From: Thermosynechococcus sp. CL-1
GTDB taxonomy: Bacteria; Cyanobacteriota; Cyanobacteriia; Thermosynechococcales; Thermosynechococcaceae
Direction of reading: 5' to 3'
Assembly (NCBI RefSeq): GCF_008386235.1
Contig: NZ_CP040671.1
Location: forward strand, 1,676,001-1,740,000
Length of the DNA stretch: 64,000 bases
How positions within the stretch are numbered: the stretch's first letter is position 1; each line of letters begins with the position of its first letter. Positions 9,105 through 18,924 of the stretch are shown one piece after another. Both the position numbers and the translations under genes were made by a program. The notes under the pieces are model-generated. The model was not told the DNA's origin and did no database searches. It saw only the letters and a list, made by a program, of their open reading frames with translations.

Positions 9105-10259
9105 ATGCCAAAACAATACCGCGACGGGCTATACCTTTGCCTTGGGCTGCTAGTGATGCTAGGCGTGACTTTGGCGGCTTGGGCAACGGCGCCCTCCCAA
9201 AACTTGGCGTATTGGCAGCGGGTGATCCAACAACATCAGCAGCACCAGCAGGCGGTGGGTCAGCAGCGTCAACAACTCGAACGCCTTGAGGCAGCGGCGA
9301 GCGATCGCCTTGAGAGTTTGGAAACCAATGTGGATACGACAACGCAGCAATTAATGGCGGCCAGCGATCGCCTGCAAGCAGCGGAAAAACTGCTCAAAGA
9401 CCTCAAGGAACAGCAACAAACCCTCAGCCAGCGCTACGAAGCCAGTGTGGCCGTGATTAGCGATCGCCTGCGGCGGCTCCAACGCTACCGTGAGATTCCC
9501 CAGTGGGCAATGATCTTTGAAGCGGAAACGCTCAATGACTGGTTTGAGCAGCAGGGGCGTCTGCGTCAAGTCTATGAGCGCGATCGCCAGCACTTGGCCG
9601 CCTTGGTTCGCGATCGCGAGCGACTTCAGCAGCAGGAGCGACAAATTCAAATGCAACAGCGCTTCATTCAAGCCCTACGCCAACAACTGCAACAGCAACA
9701 GGCCGTCTATGAGCGCGAAGCTGCAAACCAACGGCAACTCATTGCTCGCCTCCGGAGCGATCGCCAAGCCCTTGCCTCCATTGAAGCCCAACTCGCCCGT
9801 GATAGTGCCGCCATTCAGCAGCTCATTAACCAACGCCTCGGTTATGTCCCTAGGGGCGCCCCACCCCTTCCCCGCAGTGGTCGTCTTGCCTACCCCATTC
9901 AAGCACCGCTGACCAGTCCCTTTGGTTGGCGGATTCACCCAATTTTAGGCACACAGCGATTTCATGCTGGGGTGGATTTTGGGGCAGATTTTGGCACCCT
10001 CATCTTTGCTGCTGAAGCGGGCACCGTGATCTTTGCCGGTTGGTCAGGGGGCTACGGCCAAACTGTGATTCTGGATCATGGCGGCGGCATGACAACCCTC
10101 TATGCCCATGCCCAGCGATTGCTCGTACGGGAAGGTGAATTTGTGCGGCAGGGACAGCCCATTGCTGAGGTTGGCTCGACGGGACTCTCAACAGGCCCCC
10201 ACCTCCACTTTGAAGTGCGCCTGAACGGTGAACCCAGCGATCCCTTGGCCTATCTCTAG
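9105..10259 (+). CDS. Murein hydrolase activator EnvC/NlpD-like M23 peptidase
   Basis: This is a 384-residue envelope protein. It has an N-terminal signal or anchor segment (residues 10-30), then a long Gln-rich coiled coil (about 35-240), then a C-terminal LytM/M23 domain. The zinc motifs are complete: HAGVD at 287-291 and HLH at 366-368. This layout is that of EnvC-type proteins, which either cut peptidoglycan or activate amidases at the division site. The ATG at 9105 is chosen over in-frame upstream codons inside cobB because GGGGAAG precedes it and the signal segment then begins correctly. Its stop overlaps that of the convergent glycosidase-like gene. Confidence 0.88.
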   Translation: MPKQYRDGLYLCLGLLVMLGVTLAAWATAPSQNLAYWQRVIQQHQQHQQAVGQQRQQLERLEAAASDRLESLETNVDTTTQQLMAASDRLQAAEKLLKDLKEQQQTLSQRYEASVAVISDRLRRLQRYREIPQWAMIFEAETLNDWFEQQGRLRQVYERDRQHLAALVRDRERLQQQERQIQMQQRFIQALRQQLQQQQAVYEREAANQRQLIARLRSDRQALASIEAQLARDSAAIQQLINQRLGYVPRGAPPLPRSGRLAYPIQAPLTSPFGWRIHPILGTQRFHAGVDFGADFGTLIFAAEAGTVIFAGWSGGYGQTVILDHGGGMTTLYAHAQRLLVREGEFVRQGQPIAEVGSTGLSTGPHLHFEVRLNGEPSDPLAYL

Positions 10260-11983
10260 GGGGTTGGCTGCCAAAAGACACCAATGGCGTTGTTCACCCG
10301 CGTCGTTGTCACCGAATGGCGATCCACCAAGACCCCACCAATGTAGAGAGCCGTGGAACTGCCACCATCCAGATTGACGGCATTGATCAAGCCCAACTGG
10401 CGGACAATTTGTGCCCATTCGGCGAGGGTTGGCCCCATACCCCCAACACGGTTGTGGGTGGTGACCCAGACAATGCTGCCATCATTGCGATTGCCCATGG
10501 CACTGCGGGGGGCTGCCTGCGCATCTAAACCCGCTCCAAATTGCTCCAGTGCCGCATTCAAGACCACTCGCCCCTGATCCACCAGTAGGGGACCTGCACC
10601 AACAATATTGGGAATGCTATTAAAAACAGCGGGCACAGCCGTGGTTTCCAGTTGCACGGAAGCTCCCGGTGGGAAGTTTGCCAAGGCGGAATTAAAGTTA
10701 CGCGCCACCAGTAGAAAGCCATCTGCAGGAATAGGAATCGCTTGATTGTTATTGATCGGTTGCTGCCCCACCACCTGCTGATTGCGCACCGTAATCACCA
10801 CTTCGCTGCCCGTTTTCCCTTGGTAGCTCGCGCCCCAACTGGGGGTATAAAGGGCAAGACCGGCTTGGACATAGCCAGAATTGAACGTGACAATGGGCAC
10901 CGTACCGGCCGGCGTCCTCACCCGCTGCTGCAAACTAAGGCGACCGACAACCATCTGGCCGCGATCGTCCCAGCCAATGGCACCGCGATTGAGAATCGGA
11001 CCTGAGAGCCAGTTGCCCTCACTGCGAATGGCCCCCAAGGGAGCTTGGCGATCGCGATTAAAGAATCCAGCATTAATGGCGGCTGCGGCTTGCCAGCGTT
11101 GAGCCAGTTCGGGCACCGTTGCTAAGCCCACCAAGGTTGTGGGGGTCATGCCGAGGGGACGCAGACGCAGCCCCGGCTGCTGAGGGTTAATGATCAGCAG
11201 ATCCACAGGAAACTGACGACTGCCGAGGGTAACGGTTTGCTGTTGCCAACGTAGCCCCGGTGCCCATTGAATCGTACGCGGGGGGGGCGCATCCCTGCGA
11301 AAATCAATCACCAGACGCGGTGGATTGAGCAGCATTGAGGCCACTGGGCGAGTTGTGCTAGGAATTTGTGTTTCCAAGACTGTGCGATTGGGGGTAGCTG
11401 TAATTTTGACATTGGGAATCGTGGCCAACTGTCCCGTCGCCTCAATCGTCAGGCTAAGATCGCGGGGAGCGAGACCAGTACGACTAAAGGTGAGCCGATT
11501 CACTTGCCAAGGGGTAGGGCGATCCAATTCAAAGACCCAGCGATCGCCCCAAGGTTGTCGTCCCTGCCGCCAACTGAGAATCCGTGCCGGGGGGGTACTG
11601 ATCTGGAGCGTATTGCCTTGGGGTTGCACCTGCCACTGATATTGCTCAATCCACGGTGTAATGTCCAAGTAGCGATACATGCCGTTGGGGCTAAAGCGCA
11701 CCGCCAAGGGGCTAAATTGCGGCTGAAACCAAGCCACTGGTTGCTGAAACGGGTCTGTAGTATCCCCAAGGAGCACCCCGAAGCGATTGGCAAGGCCACC
11801 ATCGCTAATCCCTATGCGCAGTTGATTTTGGTCATCGCGCCACTGCTGCCAAGCCACTGCATAGTCGCGGCCATTTAAGTTCAGGCGATCGCCGGCGATA
11901 ACCTGCGCCATTGCCATTGTTGAGGGAGCGATCGCGACAGCAATTGCACTCCCAAAAACTAAACAAACAGACCTTGAAACCAC
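10256..11983 (-). CDS. Secreted phosphodiester glycosidase (NAGPA)-family protein
   Basis: This 575-residue protein has a signal peptide (residues 1-27, ending AMAQ). A beta-rich N-terminal part follows, resembling AMIN-type sequence (for example LVIDFRRDAP after a proline-rich stretch). From about residue 285 it has a phosphodiester-glycosidase/NAGPA domain containing NAGFFN, MGNRNDG and NAVNLDGGSS near the end. It probably acts in the periplasm or cell wall. The C-terminal stop shares CTAG with the stop of the convergent M23 gene, leaving no room for a terminator between them. A short dyad lies upstream at 12002-12022. Confidence 0.8.
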   Translation of the reverse strand: MVSRSVCLVFGSAIAVAIAPSTMAMAQVIAGDRLNLNGRDYAVAWQQWRDDQNQLRIGISDGGLANRFGVLLGDTTDPFQQPVAWFQPQFSPLAVRFSPNGMYRYLDITPWIEQYQWQVQPQGNTLQISTPPARILSWRQGRQPWGDRWVFELDRPTPWQVNRLTFSRTGLAPRDLSLTIEATGQLATIPNVKITATPNRTVLETQIPSTTRPVASMLLNPPRLVIDFRRDAPPPRTIQWAPGLRWQQQTVTLGSRQFPVDLLIINPQQPGLRLRPLGMTPTTLVGLATVPELAQRWQAAAAINAGFFNRDRQAPLGAIRSEGNWLSGPILNRGAIGWDDRGQMVVGRLSLQQRVRTPAGTVPIVTFNSGYVQAGLALYTPSWGASYQGKTGSEVVITVRNQQVVGQQPINNNQAIPIPADGFLLVARNFNSALANFPPGASVQLETTAVPAVFNSIPNIVGAGPLLVDQGRVVLNAALEQFGAGLDAQAAPRSAMGNRNDGSIVWVTTHNRVGGMGPTLAEWAQIVRQLGLINAVNLDGGSSTALYIGGVLVDRHSVTTTRVNNAIGVFWQPTP

Positions 11984-12001
11984 ACTTAACCCTGCACATC
12001 C

Positions 12002-12022
12002 ATACTGAAACTACGTCAGTAT
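12002..12022. repeat. Inverted repeat between secA and the glycosidase-like gene
   Basis: ATACTGA (12002-12008) is the exact reverse complement of TCAGTAT (12016-12022), with a 7-nt spacer. It lies 18 nt upstream of the minus-strand gene starting at 11983. A T-tract is not present, so an operator is more likely than a terminator. Confidence 0.4.
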
Positions 12023-12083
12023 AGTTGACCCCGCAGCGTTAAAGATTGCTCCAAGCCAAAGACGGTGATCTGAGAAAACGAAG

Positions 12084-14861
12084 CTAGGCCTGATCTGAGG
12101 ACGAGGATGCCGGTGCCACTTGGGGCTGGAACTGGAAGAGAGAATACACGACATTGCGGCGAATCATCACCATCATGTCCAAGAACAATTCGTAGCCCTC
12201 CCGTTTGTACTCCACCAAGGGATCCTCTTGGCCATAGCCCCGTAGGCCGACCGACTCGCGCAGGGCATCCATTTGTTGTAGGTGCTCCCGCCACAGCAGG
12301 TCAATCTGTTGTAGGATAAAGAACCGCTCCGCTTGTCGCATCAGACCCGTTTGAATGCGCTCAATTTCTGCTTCTTTTTGCTCGTAGGCGGTGCGCACTT
12401 GCTCATGCAAAAAGGCCTGCATCTCCGGTACGCTGAGATGAGCCAGATGCTCAGGGCGTAGATCCGACAGCAAATAGACAAATTCCTGTACTTTGGCCAC
12501 CAAGCCCTCTAAATCCCATTCCTCTGGCGGCAGATCGGGATTGACATAGGCGGCAATGATGTCGTCCATGGTTTTTTCGGCGTACTCCAGCACCCGATCC
12601 TTGAGGTCTTCCCCTTCCAGCACTCGCCGCCGCTCAGCATAGATGGCACGCCGCTGGTTATTCATCACCTCGTCGTATTCAAAGACCTGCTTACGGATGT
12701 CATAGTAGTAGGTTTCCACCTTGCGCTGGGCATTTTCCAAGCTGCGGGTAAGGAGTCCCGACTCAATGGGCATATCCTCGTCAACGCGCAGGGCATTCAT
12801 AATACTGGCGACGCGATCGCCCCCGAAGATGCGCAGCAGGTTATCCTCCAAGCTCAGGAAAAAGCGCGTGGATCCGGGGTCGCCTTGGCGTCCTGCCCGT
12901 CCCCGCAACTGGTTATCAATCCGCCGCGATTCATGGCGTTCTGTCCCAATCACGTGCAAACCACCGAGAGCCACCACTTCTTCATGTTCTTTCTTGGTGA
13001 CCACCTCATATTCTTCGCGGATACGGTTAAAGGCATCCCGCAGGGCTTGAATCACAGGGTCTTGGGTCGGTGCTTTCTCCGAGGCGATCGCCAGCATATC
13101 CTCCGCCTGCAACTCCGGCAGACTGCGCTCCCCATAGGTCTTGACCGCCACATCCACCGCATGGCGCAGCAGCTTTTCCGCATCCTGACTAATTTCGCAG
13201 GGGAAGAGTCCCGGTGAGGCTTTCCAGTTTTTCTGCGCCGCCTGACTAAAGCCTTGGCCACCGCCGCGATCCATTTTCAGCCCCAATAGCATCATCGGGT
13301 CGTCACTGGGGGGCATGACAATGCGAGGCATAAAGTATTCCCGCACCTTGAGGCGTGCCATATAGTCGGCATTCCCCCCTAGGATAATGTCGGTGCCTCG
13401 GCCTGCCATGTTGGTTGAGATCGTCACTGCGCCCTTGCGGCCGGCTTGGGCAATGATCTCCGACTCTCGCTCCACATTTTCAGGTTTGGCATTCAGCAGG
13501 TTATGGGGAATTTCCAACTCCCGCAGCAGTTGCGACAGTAGCTCCGACTTTTCAACACTGGTGGTACCCACGAGCACGGGGCGACCCGTAGCGTGAATCT
13601 CGGCACATTCAGAGGCCACGGCCAGCCATTTACCCCGCTCGGTTTTATAGACCACATCGGGAAAGTCCCGCCGCTGACTGGGGCGATTGGTGGGCACCAC
13701 CGTCACTTCTAGCTTGTAGATTTTCTCGAATTCTGCCTCTTCGGTCTTGGCTGTCCCCGTCATCCCCGCCAACTTGGGATAGAGCAAAAAGAGATTTTGG
13801 TAGGTAATTGTGGCGAGGGTTTGGGACTCATTTTGAATGTCGAGGCCTTCTTTGGCTTCGATCGCCTGATGCAGGCCATCACTCCAGCGGCGACCCACCA
13901 TGACTCGTCCCGTGAATTCATCTACAATCACCACTTCACCATTGCGGACGATGTAGTTCACATCCCGCTGAAAGAGTTCCTTGGCCTTGATGGCATTAAA
14001 GATATAGTGTGCCCAAGGGTCTTGGGGGTCATAGAGATCGCTTACCCCCAATAGTTTTTCAGCTTCGATAAACCCCTCATCGGTCATGAGGACATTACGA
14101 GCCTTTTCATCCACCTCGTAGTGCTCGTCCTTTTTCAGGAGGCGGGCAACTTCAGCTGCCTTGAGGTACTTCTCGGTGGGACGCTCCACTTGACCTGAAA
14201 TAATCAGGGGCGTGCGGGCTTCGTCAATCAGTACCGAATCCACCTCGTCAATGATGCAGTAGTTGAAGGGACGCTGCACCACCTCAGCCATGGACGTAGC
14301 CATATTGTCCCGCAGGTAGTCAAAGCCAATTTCGCTGTTGGTGGCATAGGTGATATCGCAGGCATAGCTTTTCTGCCGCTCTTGGGGAGCCATGTGCTGC
14401 TGAATCAGCCCGACCGTCAGACCCAAAAAGCGATGCACCTGTCCCATCCATTCCGCATCCCGCCGTGCCAGATAGTCGTTGACCGTAACAATGTGCACCC
14501 CTTTCCCCGTCAGGGCATTCAGGTAGGCCGGCAGCGTGGCCACGAGGGTTTTTCCTTCCCCCGTTTTCATTTCGGCAATCTGGCCATCGTGGAGAATCAT
14601 GCCACCGATGAGCTGGACATCAAAGTGGCGCATCCCCAGTACCCGTCGTGAAGCTTCGCGCACCACGGCAAAAGCCTCGGGCAGTAAATCATCGAGGGTC
14701 TCGCCATTGTCGAGTCGCTGCCGAAACTCAGCCGTTTTCGCCTGTAGCTCACTATCGCTTAGGGGCTGAATTTGCTCCTCCAGCAGGTTGATCTCGACCA
14801 CAAGGGGTTGATACTTTTTAACCTTGCGCTGATTGGGATCGCCAAATAGGGCTTTCAGCAT
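12084..14861 (-). CDS. secA: Preprotein translocase ATPase SecA
   Basis: This 925-residue motor drives proteins through SecYEG in the plasma and thylakoid membranes. Walker A is MKTGEGKT (98-105) and Walker B is IIDEVD (203-208). The NBD2 motifs [10 protein letters not shown] and [13 protein letters not shown] are intact. The helical scaffold and wing domain follow. The C-terminus ends in a Ser-rich tail without the zinc-binding CxCxSGxxxxxCH motif of proteobacterial SecA, as is usual in cyanobacteria. A single copy is seen here, with an upstream gap of only 66 nt to the next gene. Confidence 0.98.
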   Translation of the reverse strand: MLKALFGDPNQRKVKKYQPLVVEINLLEEQIQPLSDSELQAKTAEFRQRLDNGETLDDLLPEAFAVVREASRRVLGMRHFDVQLIGGMILHDGQIAEMKTGEGKTLVATLPAYLNALTGKGVHIVTVNDYLARRDAEWMGQVHRFLGLTVGLIQQHMAPQERQKSYACDITYATNSEIGFDYLRDNMATSMAEVVQRPFNYCIIDEVDSVLIDEARTPLIISGQVERPTEKYLKAAEVARLLKKDEHYEVDEKARNVLMTDEGFIEAEKLLGVSDLYDPQDPWAHYIFNAIKAKELFQRDVNYIVRNGEVVIVDEFTGRVMVGRRWSDGLHQAIEAKEGLDIQNESQTLATITYQNLFLLYPKLAGMTGTAKTEEAEFEKIYKLEVTVVPTNRPSQRRDFPDVVYKTERGKWLAVASECAEIHATGRPVLVGTTSVEKSELLSQLLRELEIPHNLLNAKPENVERESEIIAQAGRKGAVTISTNMAGRGTDIILGGNADYMARLKVREYFMPRIVMPPSDDPMMLLGLKMDRGGGQGFSQAAQKNWKASPGLFPCEISQDAEKLLRHAVDVAVKTYGERSLPELQAEDMLAIASEKAPTQDPVIQALRDAFNRIREEYEVVTKKEHEEVVALGGLHVIGTERHESRRIDNQLRGRAGRQGDPGSTRFFLSLEDNLLRIFGGDRVASIMNALRVDEDMPIESGLLTRSLENAQRKVETYYYDIRKQVFEYDEVMNNQRRAIYAERRRVLEGEDLKDRVLEYAEKTMDDIIAAYVNPDLPPEEWDLEGLVAKVQEFVYLLSDLRPEHLAHLSVPEMQAFLHEQVRTAYEQKEAEIERIQTGLMRQAERFFILQQIDLLWREHLQQMDALRESVGLRGYGQEDPLVEYKREGYELFLDMMVMIRRNVVYSLFQFQPQVAPASSSSDQA

Positions 14862-14927
14862 GCGACGGGCACCATGGATACAAAGCTATACATTTTAATC
14901 GTATAGCAACTGCAAGTTCCTCGCTGC

Positions 14928-15215
14928 CTAGACGTATTGGCTGATGTCCTCTTGGCAGACATCGCTGAGGTAGGTGAGGGCACGAAACCGCAGCATCACG
15001 ACTTCTTCATAAAAGGGATTGAGTTTACACAGAGGGGGAATGCTGATGACTGGCCGACCAAAGAGGGAGAGGGTGCGGGCAAAGGGACATTGGGCTGGAA
15101 TAAGGCGGCAAATGCGGTGGGCGATCGCTGGCGTTGTGATCGGATAAGTCATTAGCCACTGACGGATTTTGGTCGTTAAAGAAGTAGGCGTGCGTTGGGC
15201 AAGGCGTTGATTCAT
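14928..15215 (-). CDS. Small Mo-dependent nitrogenase C-terminal-like protein
   Basis: This 95-residue protein matches the short cyanobacterial family named after the C-terminus of Mo nitrogenase. The recognisable core is CPFARTLSLFG, PPLCKLNPFYEE and LRFRALTYL. The ATG at 15215 is preferred over the upstream one at 15239 because GAGGAT lies just before it. No nif genes are in the window, so the family name does not indicate nitrogen fixation here. Its actual role is unknown. It is transcribed in the same direction as secA and 66 nt upstream of it. Confidence 0.7.
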   Translation of the reverse strand: MNQRLAQRTPTSLTTKIRQWLMTYPITTPAIAHRICRLIPAQCPFARTLSLFGRPVISIPPLCKLNPFYEEVVMLRFRALTYLSDVCQEDISQYV

Positions 15216-15495
15216 GGGGCTATCCTCACAATTGCGCATACCCTCACGGTAAAAGATAATCTAGGCAAATAGTAATACGCTTTTAATATAAAAAATCTTT
15301 ATCAATAATAAGCATTGCTAAACTTGCAGCCGCTTCAGGGATAGATCTCCATTCCTCAGCTCAGCAGAGTGCTAAACTGTTCAGCAACTCAAACTCTGAT
15401 GAAGTTTTGTCTAGAAATTTTTCAATTGCTTGCATAAACTCATTGACTGCTTTATTCATTTTGGCCTTGCTTGAATTCGTTAAGGAAGAGACTCA
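15216..15495. promoter_or_regulatory. Divergent intergenic region before the radical SAM operon
   Basis: This 280-nt AT-rich gap lies between divergent genes, so it must hold both promoters. A ribosome site AGGAAGAG is seen at about 15482-15489 for the radical SAM gene. The sequence tgctaaact occurs twice (around 15316 and 15371). No clear -35/-10 pair or RNA gene was found. Confidence 0.4.
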
Positions 15496-16503
15496 ATGCG
15501 TCCACTGGTTGCTAACTACTACCTGACCTACCGCTGTAACGCCCGCTGCCACTTTTGCGACATTTGGGCACTGGAACCGGGCAAAGAAGCTGATTTTAGC
15601 GCCATCCAAACCAATCTCCGCGATTTGAAACGTTTGGGGGTCAAATATGTGGACTTTACGGGGGGTGAACCGCTGCTGCGTGCCGATGCCCCAGCCATCT
15701 ACCGGGAAGCCAAGCGTCTCGGCTTCATGACTAGCATGACGACAAATACGATTCTCTATCCCCGCCGTGCTAGGGAAATTCAGGGCTTGGTGGATTTCTT
15801 GAACTTCTCCCTCGATGGGCCTGATGCGGCCACCCATGATCAGTCGCGGGGCGTGAAAATTTTTGACACGTTGGTGGAGTCCGTCAAAATTGCCCTTGAG
15901 CTTGGTGAATATCCAGTGCTGAATCACACCGTCACTGCCCAAAATTATGAACGGATTGGTGAGGTGGCCGAATTTGCCCAAAGTCTAGGGGTACGGGTTT
16001 GGTTGAACCCCGCCTTTACCGCCCATGAAAACTACAACGACAAGAAGAACCCCACCCCTGAAATTGCCGACCACATTGAACAAAATGCGAAGAAGTATAA
16101 CAATGTTGGTTACAATAAGGCAGCATTAGCCCTCATCCGTGCGGGGGGAAACAATACCCAAAATCCCCGTTGCAAGGCGGTGGATGCAGTCATTGCTATT
16201 TCCCCCAATGATGAGTTGCTGCTACCGTGCTACCACTTTGCGCAGAAGGGAGTCCCCATCAATGGTCGCCTGTACGAGCTGTACAAGTCCTCCGAGGTGG
16301 TAGAGGAGTATCGCCGCTCCCAAGGCCGACTCTCCGTCTGCGAAGGCTGCACAGTGTGGTGTTATCTCATTCCCAGCTTCTTTAAGGGAGTGGATAAGTA
16401 CTGGTTTCTCAATCAGGTGACCTATGCCGGAGAATTCCTGGCCCGAAAACAGTTTCTACAACGAAGCCGATCCCCTCGACGAACTCCTGTCGGAGTGGGT
16501 TGA
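15496..16503 (+). CDS. Radical SAM protein with SPASM-like C-terminal cysteines
   Basis: This 335-residue enzyme has the CxxxCxxC cluster site at Cys14, Cys18 and Cys21 (TYRCNARCHFC), followed by DFTGGEPLLR and a TIM-barrel core. A later set of cysteines (NPRCKAVD, LLPCYHF, CEGCTVWC) suggests an auxiliary Fe-S cluster of the SPASM/twitch type. The substrate cannot be read from the sequence. The gene overlaps the next one by 80 nt in another frame. Its last residues (RSRSPRRTPVGVG) look like a non-conserved tail read through the start of that gene. An AGGAAGAG ribosome site precedes the ATG. Confidence 0.85.
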   Translation: MRPLVANYYLTYRCNARCHFCDIWALEPGKEADFSAIQTNLRDLKRLGVKYVDFTGGEPLLRADAPAIYREAKRLGFMTSMTTNTILYPRRAREIQGLVDFLNFSLDGPDAATHDQSRGVKIFDTLVESVKIALELGEYPVLNHTVTAQNYERIGEVAEFAQSLGVRVWLNPAFTAHENYNDKKNPTPEIADHIEQNAKKYNNVGYNKAALALIRAGGNNTQNPRCKAVDAVIAISPNDELLLPCYHFAQKGVPINGRLYELYKSSEVVEEYRRSQGRLSVCEGCTVWCYLIPSFFKGVDKYWFLNQVTYAGEFLARKQFLQRSRSPRRTPVGVG

Positions 16504-17788
16504 TGCCCCAGAGAGTCCTCCATTACAACCGCGTTCTGAGGGTCGCCGTCGCAAGGCTTTCCTAGCGCTCTCTCTGATTTGGGGGAGCACGATCGCCCTG
16601 CATCTGATTGTGGGTGGCATTTGGCTGATCTATGCCCTAACGCTGCTCATGAGCTGGCAAACACTGCGCTACTGGCGAGCTAAGCCGCAAACGCTACCTG
16701 CATTAGAGGCCACAGAAAGTGTGCAGCCAATGGTGTCTTTGGTGGTAGCGGCGAAAAATGAAGAGGCGGTGATTGGTCGCCTCGTCAAAAACCTTTGCCG
16801 CTTGGATTATCCCCACTACGAGGTGTGGATTATTGATGACAACAGTAGCGATCGCACCCCCGATATTTTGAGTGAACTACAAAAGCAATATCCTCACCTC
16901 AAAGTGCTGCGGCGGCTGCCGGGGGCGGGCGGGGGTAAGTCCGGTGCCCTCAATCAAGTCCTGCCCTTGACACGGGGAGAAATTATTGGCGTCTTTGATG
17001 CCGATGCCACCGTACCCCAAGATCTACTGCAACAGGTGGTCAACCGCTTTCAGGTGGCCAGTGTTGGCGCGGTGCAAGTGCGCAAAGCAATTAGTAATGC
17101 CGACATCAATTTGCTGACCCAAGGCCAAGCGGCAGAAATGATCCTCGATGCCTACTATCAACAGCAGCGGGTGGCCTGTGGCGGTATGGGCGAACTGCGG
17201 GGCAATGGCCAATTTGTGCGGCGGCAAGCTCTAGAGCGCTGTGGTGGCTGGAATGAAGAAACCATTACTGACGATCTGGATCTCAGTCTGAAGCTGCATC
17301 TCCACGGTTGGCAGATTGACGTGCTGATGAATCCAGCGGTACAGGAAGAAGGCGTGACCACACTCGTGGCACTGTGGCACCAACGCAATCGCTGGGGCGA
17401 GGGCGGCTACCAAAGCTATCTCGACTACTGGCAACCCTTGCTGCGCAATCGCCTTGGCTGGCAAAAAAGCTGGGATGTGCTCTGCTGGTTTTTGATCAAA
17501 TACGCCATTCCCACGGCCACAATTCCCGACCTGCTGATGGCTCTACTGCGTCACCGCAGCCCGATGCTAGTACCCCTGACGACACTGAGCTTTACGCTTT
17601 CAATGGTGGGGATGCTGCGAGGGATTCCTCAAACGCAGTCGCTGGGGATTTGGCAACTATTTTGGCAGAGTTTGCGGGGTACCCTCTACATGCTCCATTG
17701 GTTGCCTGTGGTGAGTACAACAACACTGCGTATGGCCGTACGCGCCAAGCGTCTTAAGTGGGTAAAAACCGTGCACCACGGCATCTAA
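16424..17788 (+). CDS. GT2 glycosyltransferase, probable beta-monoglucosyldiacylglycerol synthase
   Basis: This 454-residue membrane glycosyltransferase of the processive GT2 type has an acidic N-terminal tail and a hydrophobic segment at about 46-75. The catalytic motifs are DDN (138-140), DAD (192-194), TDDLD (282-286) and QRNRW (320-324), with more membrane helices at about 345-430. This layout and the RRRKAFLALSLIWG entry to the first helix resemble the cyanobacterial MGlcDG synthase (Synechocystis sll1377). That enzyme makes the glucolipid precursor of galactolipids. The assignment is by pattern; another GT2 substrate is possible. Translation is probably coupled to the overlapping radical SAM gene. 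Confidence 0.65.
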   Translation: MPENSWPENSFYNEADPLDELLSEWVDAPESPPLQPRSEGRRRKAFLALSLIWGSTIALHLIVGGIWLIYALTLLMSWQTLRYWRAKPQTLPALEATESVQPMVSLVVAAKNEEAVIGRLVKNLCRLDYPHYEVWIIDDNSSDRTPDILSELQKQYPHLKVLRRLPGAGGGKSGALNQVLPLTRGEIIGVFDADATVPQDLLQQVVNRFQVASVGAVQVRKAISNADINLLTQGQAAEMILDAYYQQQRVACGGMGELRGNGQFVRRQALERCGGWNEETITDDLDLSLKLHLHGWQIDVLMNPAVQEEGVTTLVALWHQRNRWGEGGYQSYLDYWQPLLRNRLGWQKSWDVLCWFLIKYAIPTATIPDLLMALLRHRSPMLVPLTTLSFTLSMVGMLRGIPQTQSLGIWQLFWQSLRGTLYMLHWLPVVSTTTLRMAVRAKRLKWVKTVHHGI

Positions 17789-17868
17789 ACCTAAACATTG
17801 GCCAAAAAAAGATCCGTGCGGGGACAACCTTGAGCTAGGCTAGGGGCAGAGTTTTGACTGGTTCTGCC

Positions 17869-18915
17869 ATGTCTCGCAATAGCAACCTGCTGCCTTTGCT
17901 GGTGTCTCTTGTCCTCACCTGTGGTCTATTGGGGGTGGGGGCGGTGCTCGTGATTCGGTTACTGGGCAATCAAAATCCCCTTGAACAGGTGACTGAAAAC
18001 TTGGGGGTACCCCAGAGTACGCCAGAGATGGCGGCTGCGAATTTCAGCGATGTCAGCAATGTTCCCAGTGGTACGTTTCAATACGGGGGCAGTACGACGT
18101 GGGCACCGATTCGCCGCGATGTCGATCCCCTGATTCAGTCAGCTTGGCCCAATTTTCGCCTGCGCTACACCAACCCCCCCACCGGCACGCCAGGCTCGGG
18201 CAGTGGCATTCGCATGGTTCTCAATAATCAACTTGCCTTTGCCCAGTCCTCGCGCCCCCTCAATCCACAGGAGCGGCAGCAGGCGCAGAGTCAAGGGATA
18301 AAATTGCTGGAACTACCGGTGGCGATCGATGGCATCGCGATCGCTGTCAATCCCAACCTCCAGATTCCCGGTCTCACTGTGCAACAAGTGGTTGATATTT
18401 ACACGGGCAAACTGACGAACTGGAGCCAAGTGGGCGGTCCGAATCTAGCCATTACTCCCTTTTCACGGCGGCTGGAAGATGGCGGAACGGTAGAGTTTTT
18501 CGTCCAAGATGTCTTGGGGAACCAGCCATTCAGTCCCAAGGTGGTGATGGTGCGGGATACCACAGATGCCCTACGGCGGGTGGGGGCAACCTCCGGCGGC
18601 ATTTACTATGCCTCGGCACCGGAAATTGTTGGTCAGTGCAGTGTGCGACCCTTGCCTTTGGGGCGGCAGCCCAATCAGTACGTTCCTCCCTATCAGGAAC
18701 CCTATGTGGATTCTGCCCAATGTCCACAGCGGCGGAATACATTGAACTATCGTGCCTTTCAGGAGGGCAGTTACCCCATTACCCGTCGCCTGTTTGTCAT
18801 TGCCAAGGATGACAATAGCCCGGATGCCCAAGCCGGTCGTGCCTATGCAGCCCTGTTATTAACGGATCAGGGTCAAGCCACAATTGAAAAAGCCGGCTAT
18901 GTCCGCTTGCGCTAG
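17869..18915 (+). CDS. PstS-like phosphate-binding-family protein, membrane anchored
   Basis: This 348-residue protein has an N-terminal membrane segment (about residues 5-28). A PBP-like domain of the PstS type follows: FQYGGSTTWAPI, then GSGSGIRMV and FAQSSRPLN, then DGIAIAVNPN and LTVQQVVDIYTGKLTNWSQVG. Anion-contact loops typical of phosphate binders are therefore present. No pstC, pstA or pstB is next to it, so a sensing or scaffold role is possible. The ATG at 17869 is preferred to the TTG at 17854. It is followed after 9 nt by an unknown membrane-protein gene and is probably cotranscribed with it. Confidence 0.75.
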   Translation: MSRNSNLLPLLVSLVLTCGLLGVGAVLVIRLLGNQNPLEQVTENLGVPQSTPEMAAANFSDVSNVPSGTFQYGGSTTWAPIRRDVDPLIQSAWPNFRLRYTNPPTGTPGSGSGIRMVLNNQLAFAQSSRPLNPQERQQAQSQGIKLLELPVAIDGIAIAVNPNLQIPGLTVQQVVDIYTGKLTNWSQVGGPNLAITPFSRRLEDGGTVEFFVQDVLGNQPFSPKVVMVRDTTDALRRVGATSGGIYYASAPEIVGQCSVRPLPLGRQPNQYVPPYQEPYVDSAQCPQRRNTLNYRAFQEGSYPITRRLFVIAKDDNSPDAQAGRAYAALLLTDQGQATIEKAGYVRLR

Positions 18916-18924
18916 GGGAGCCAG

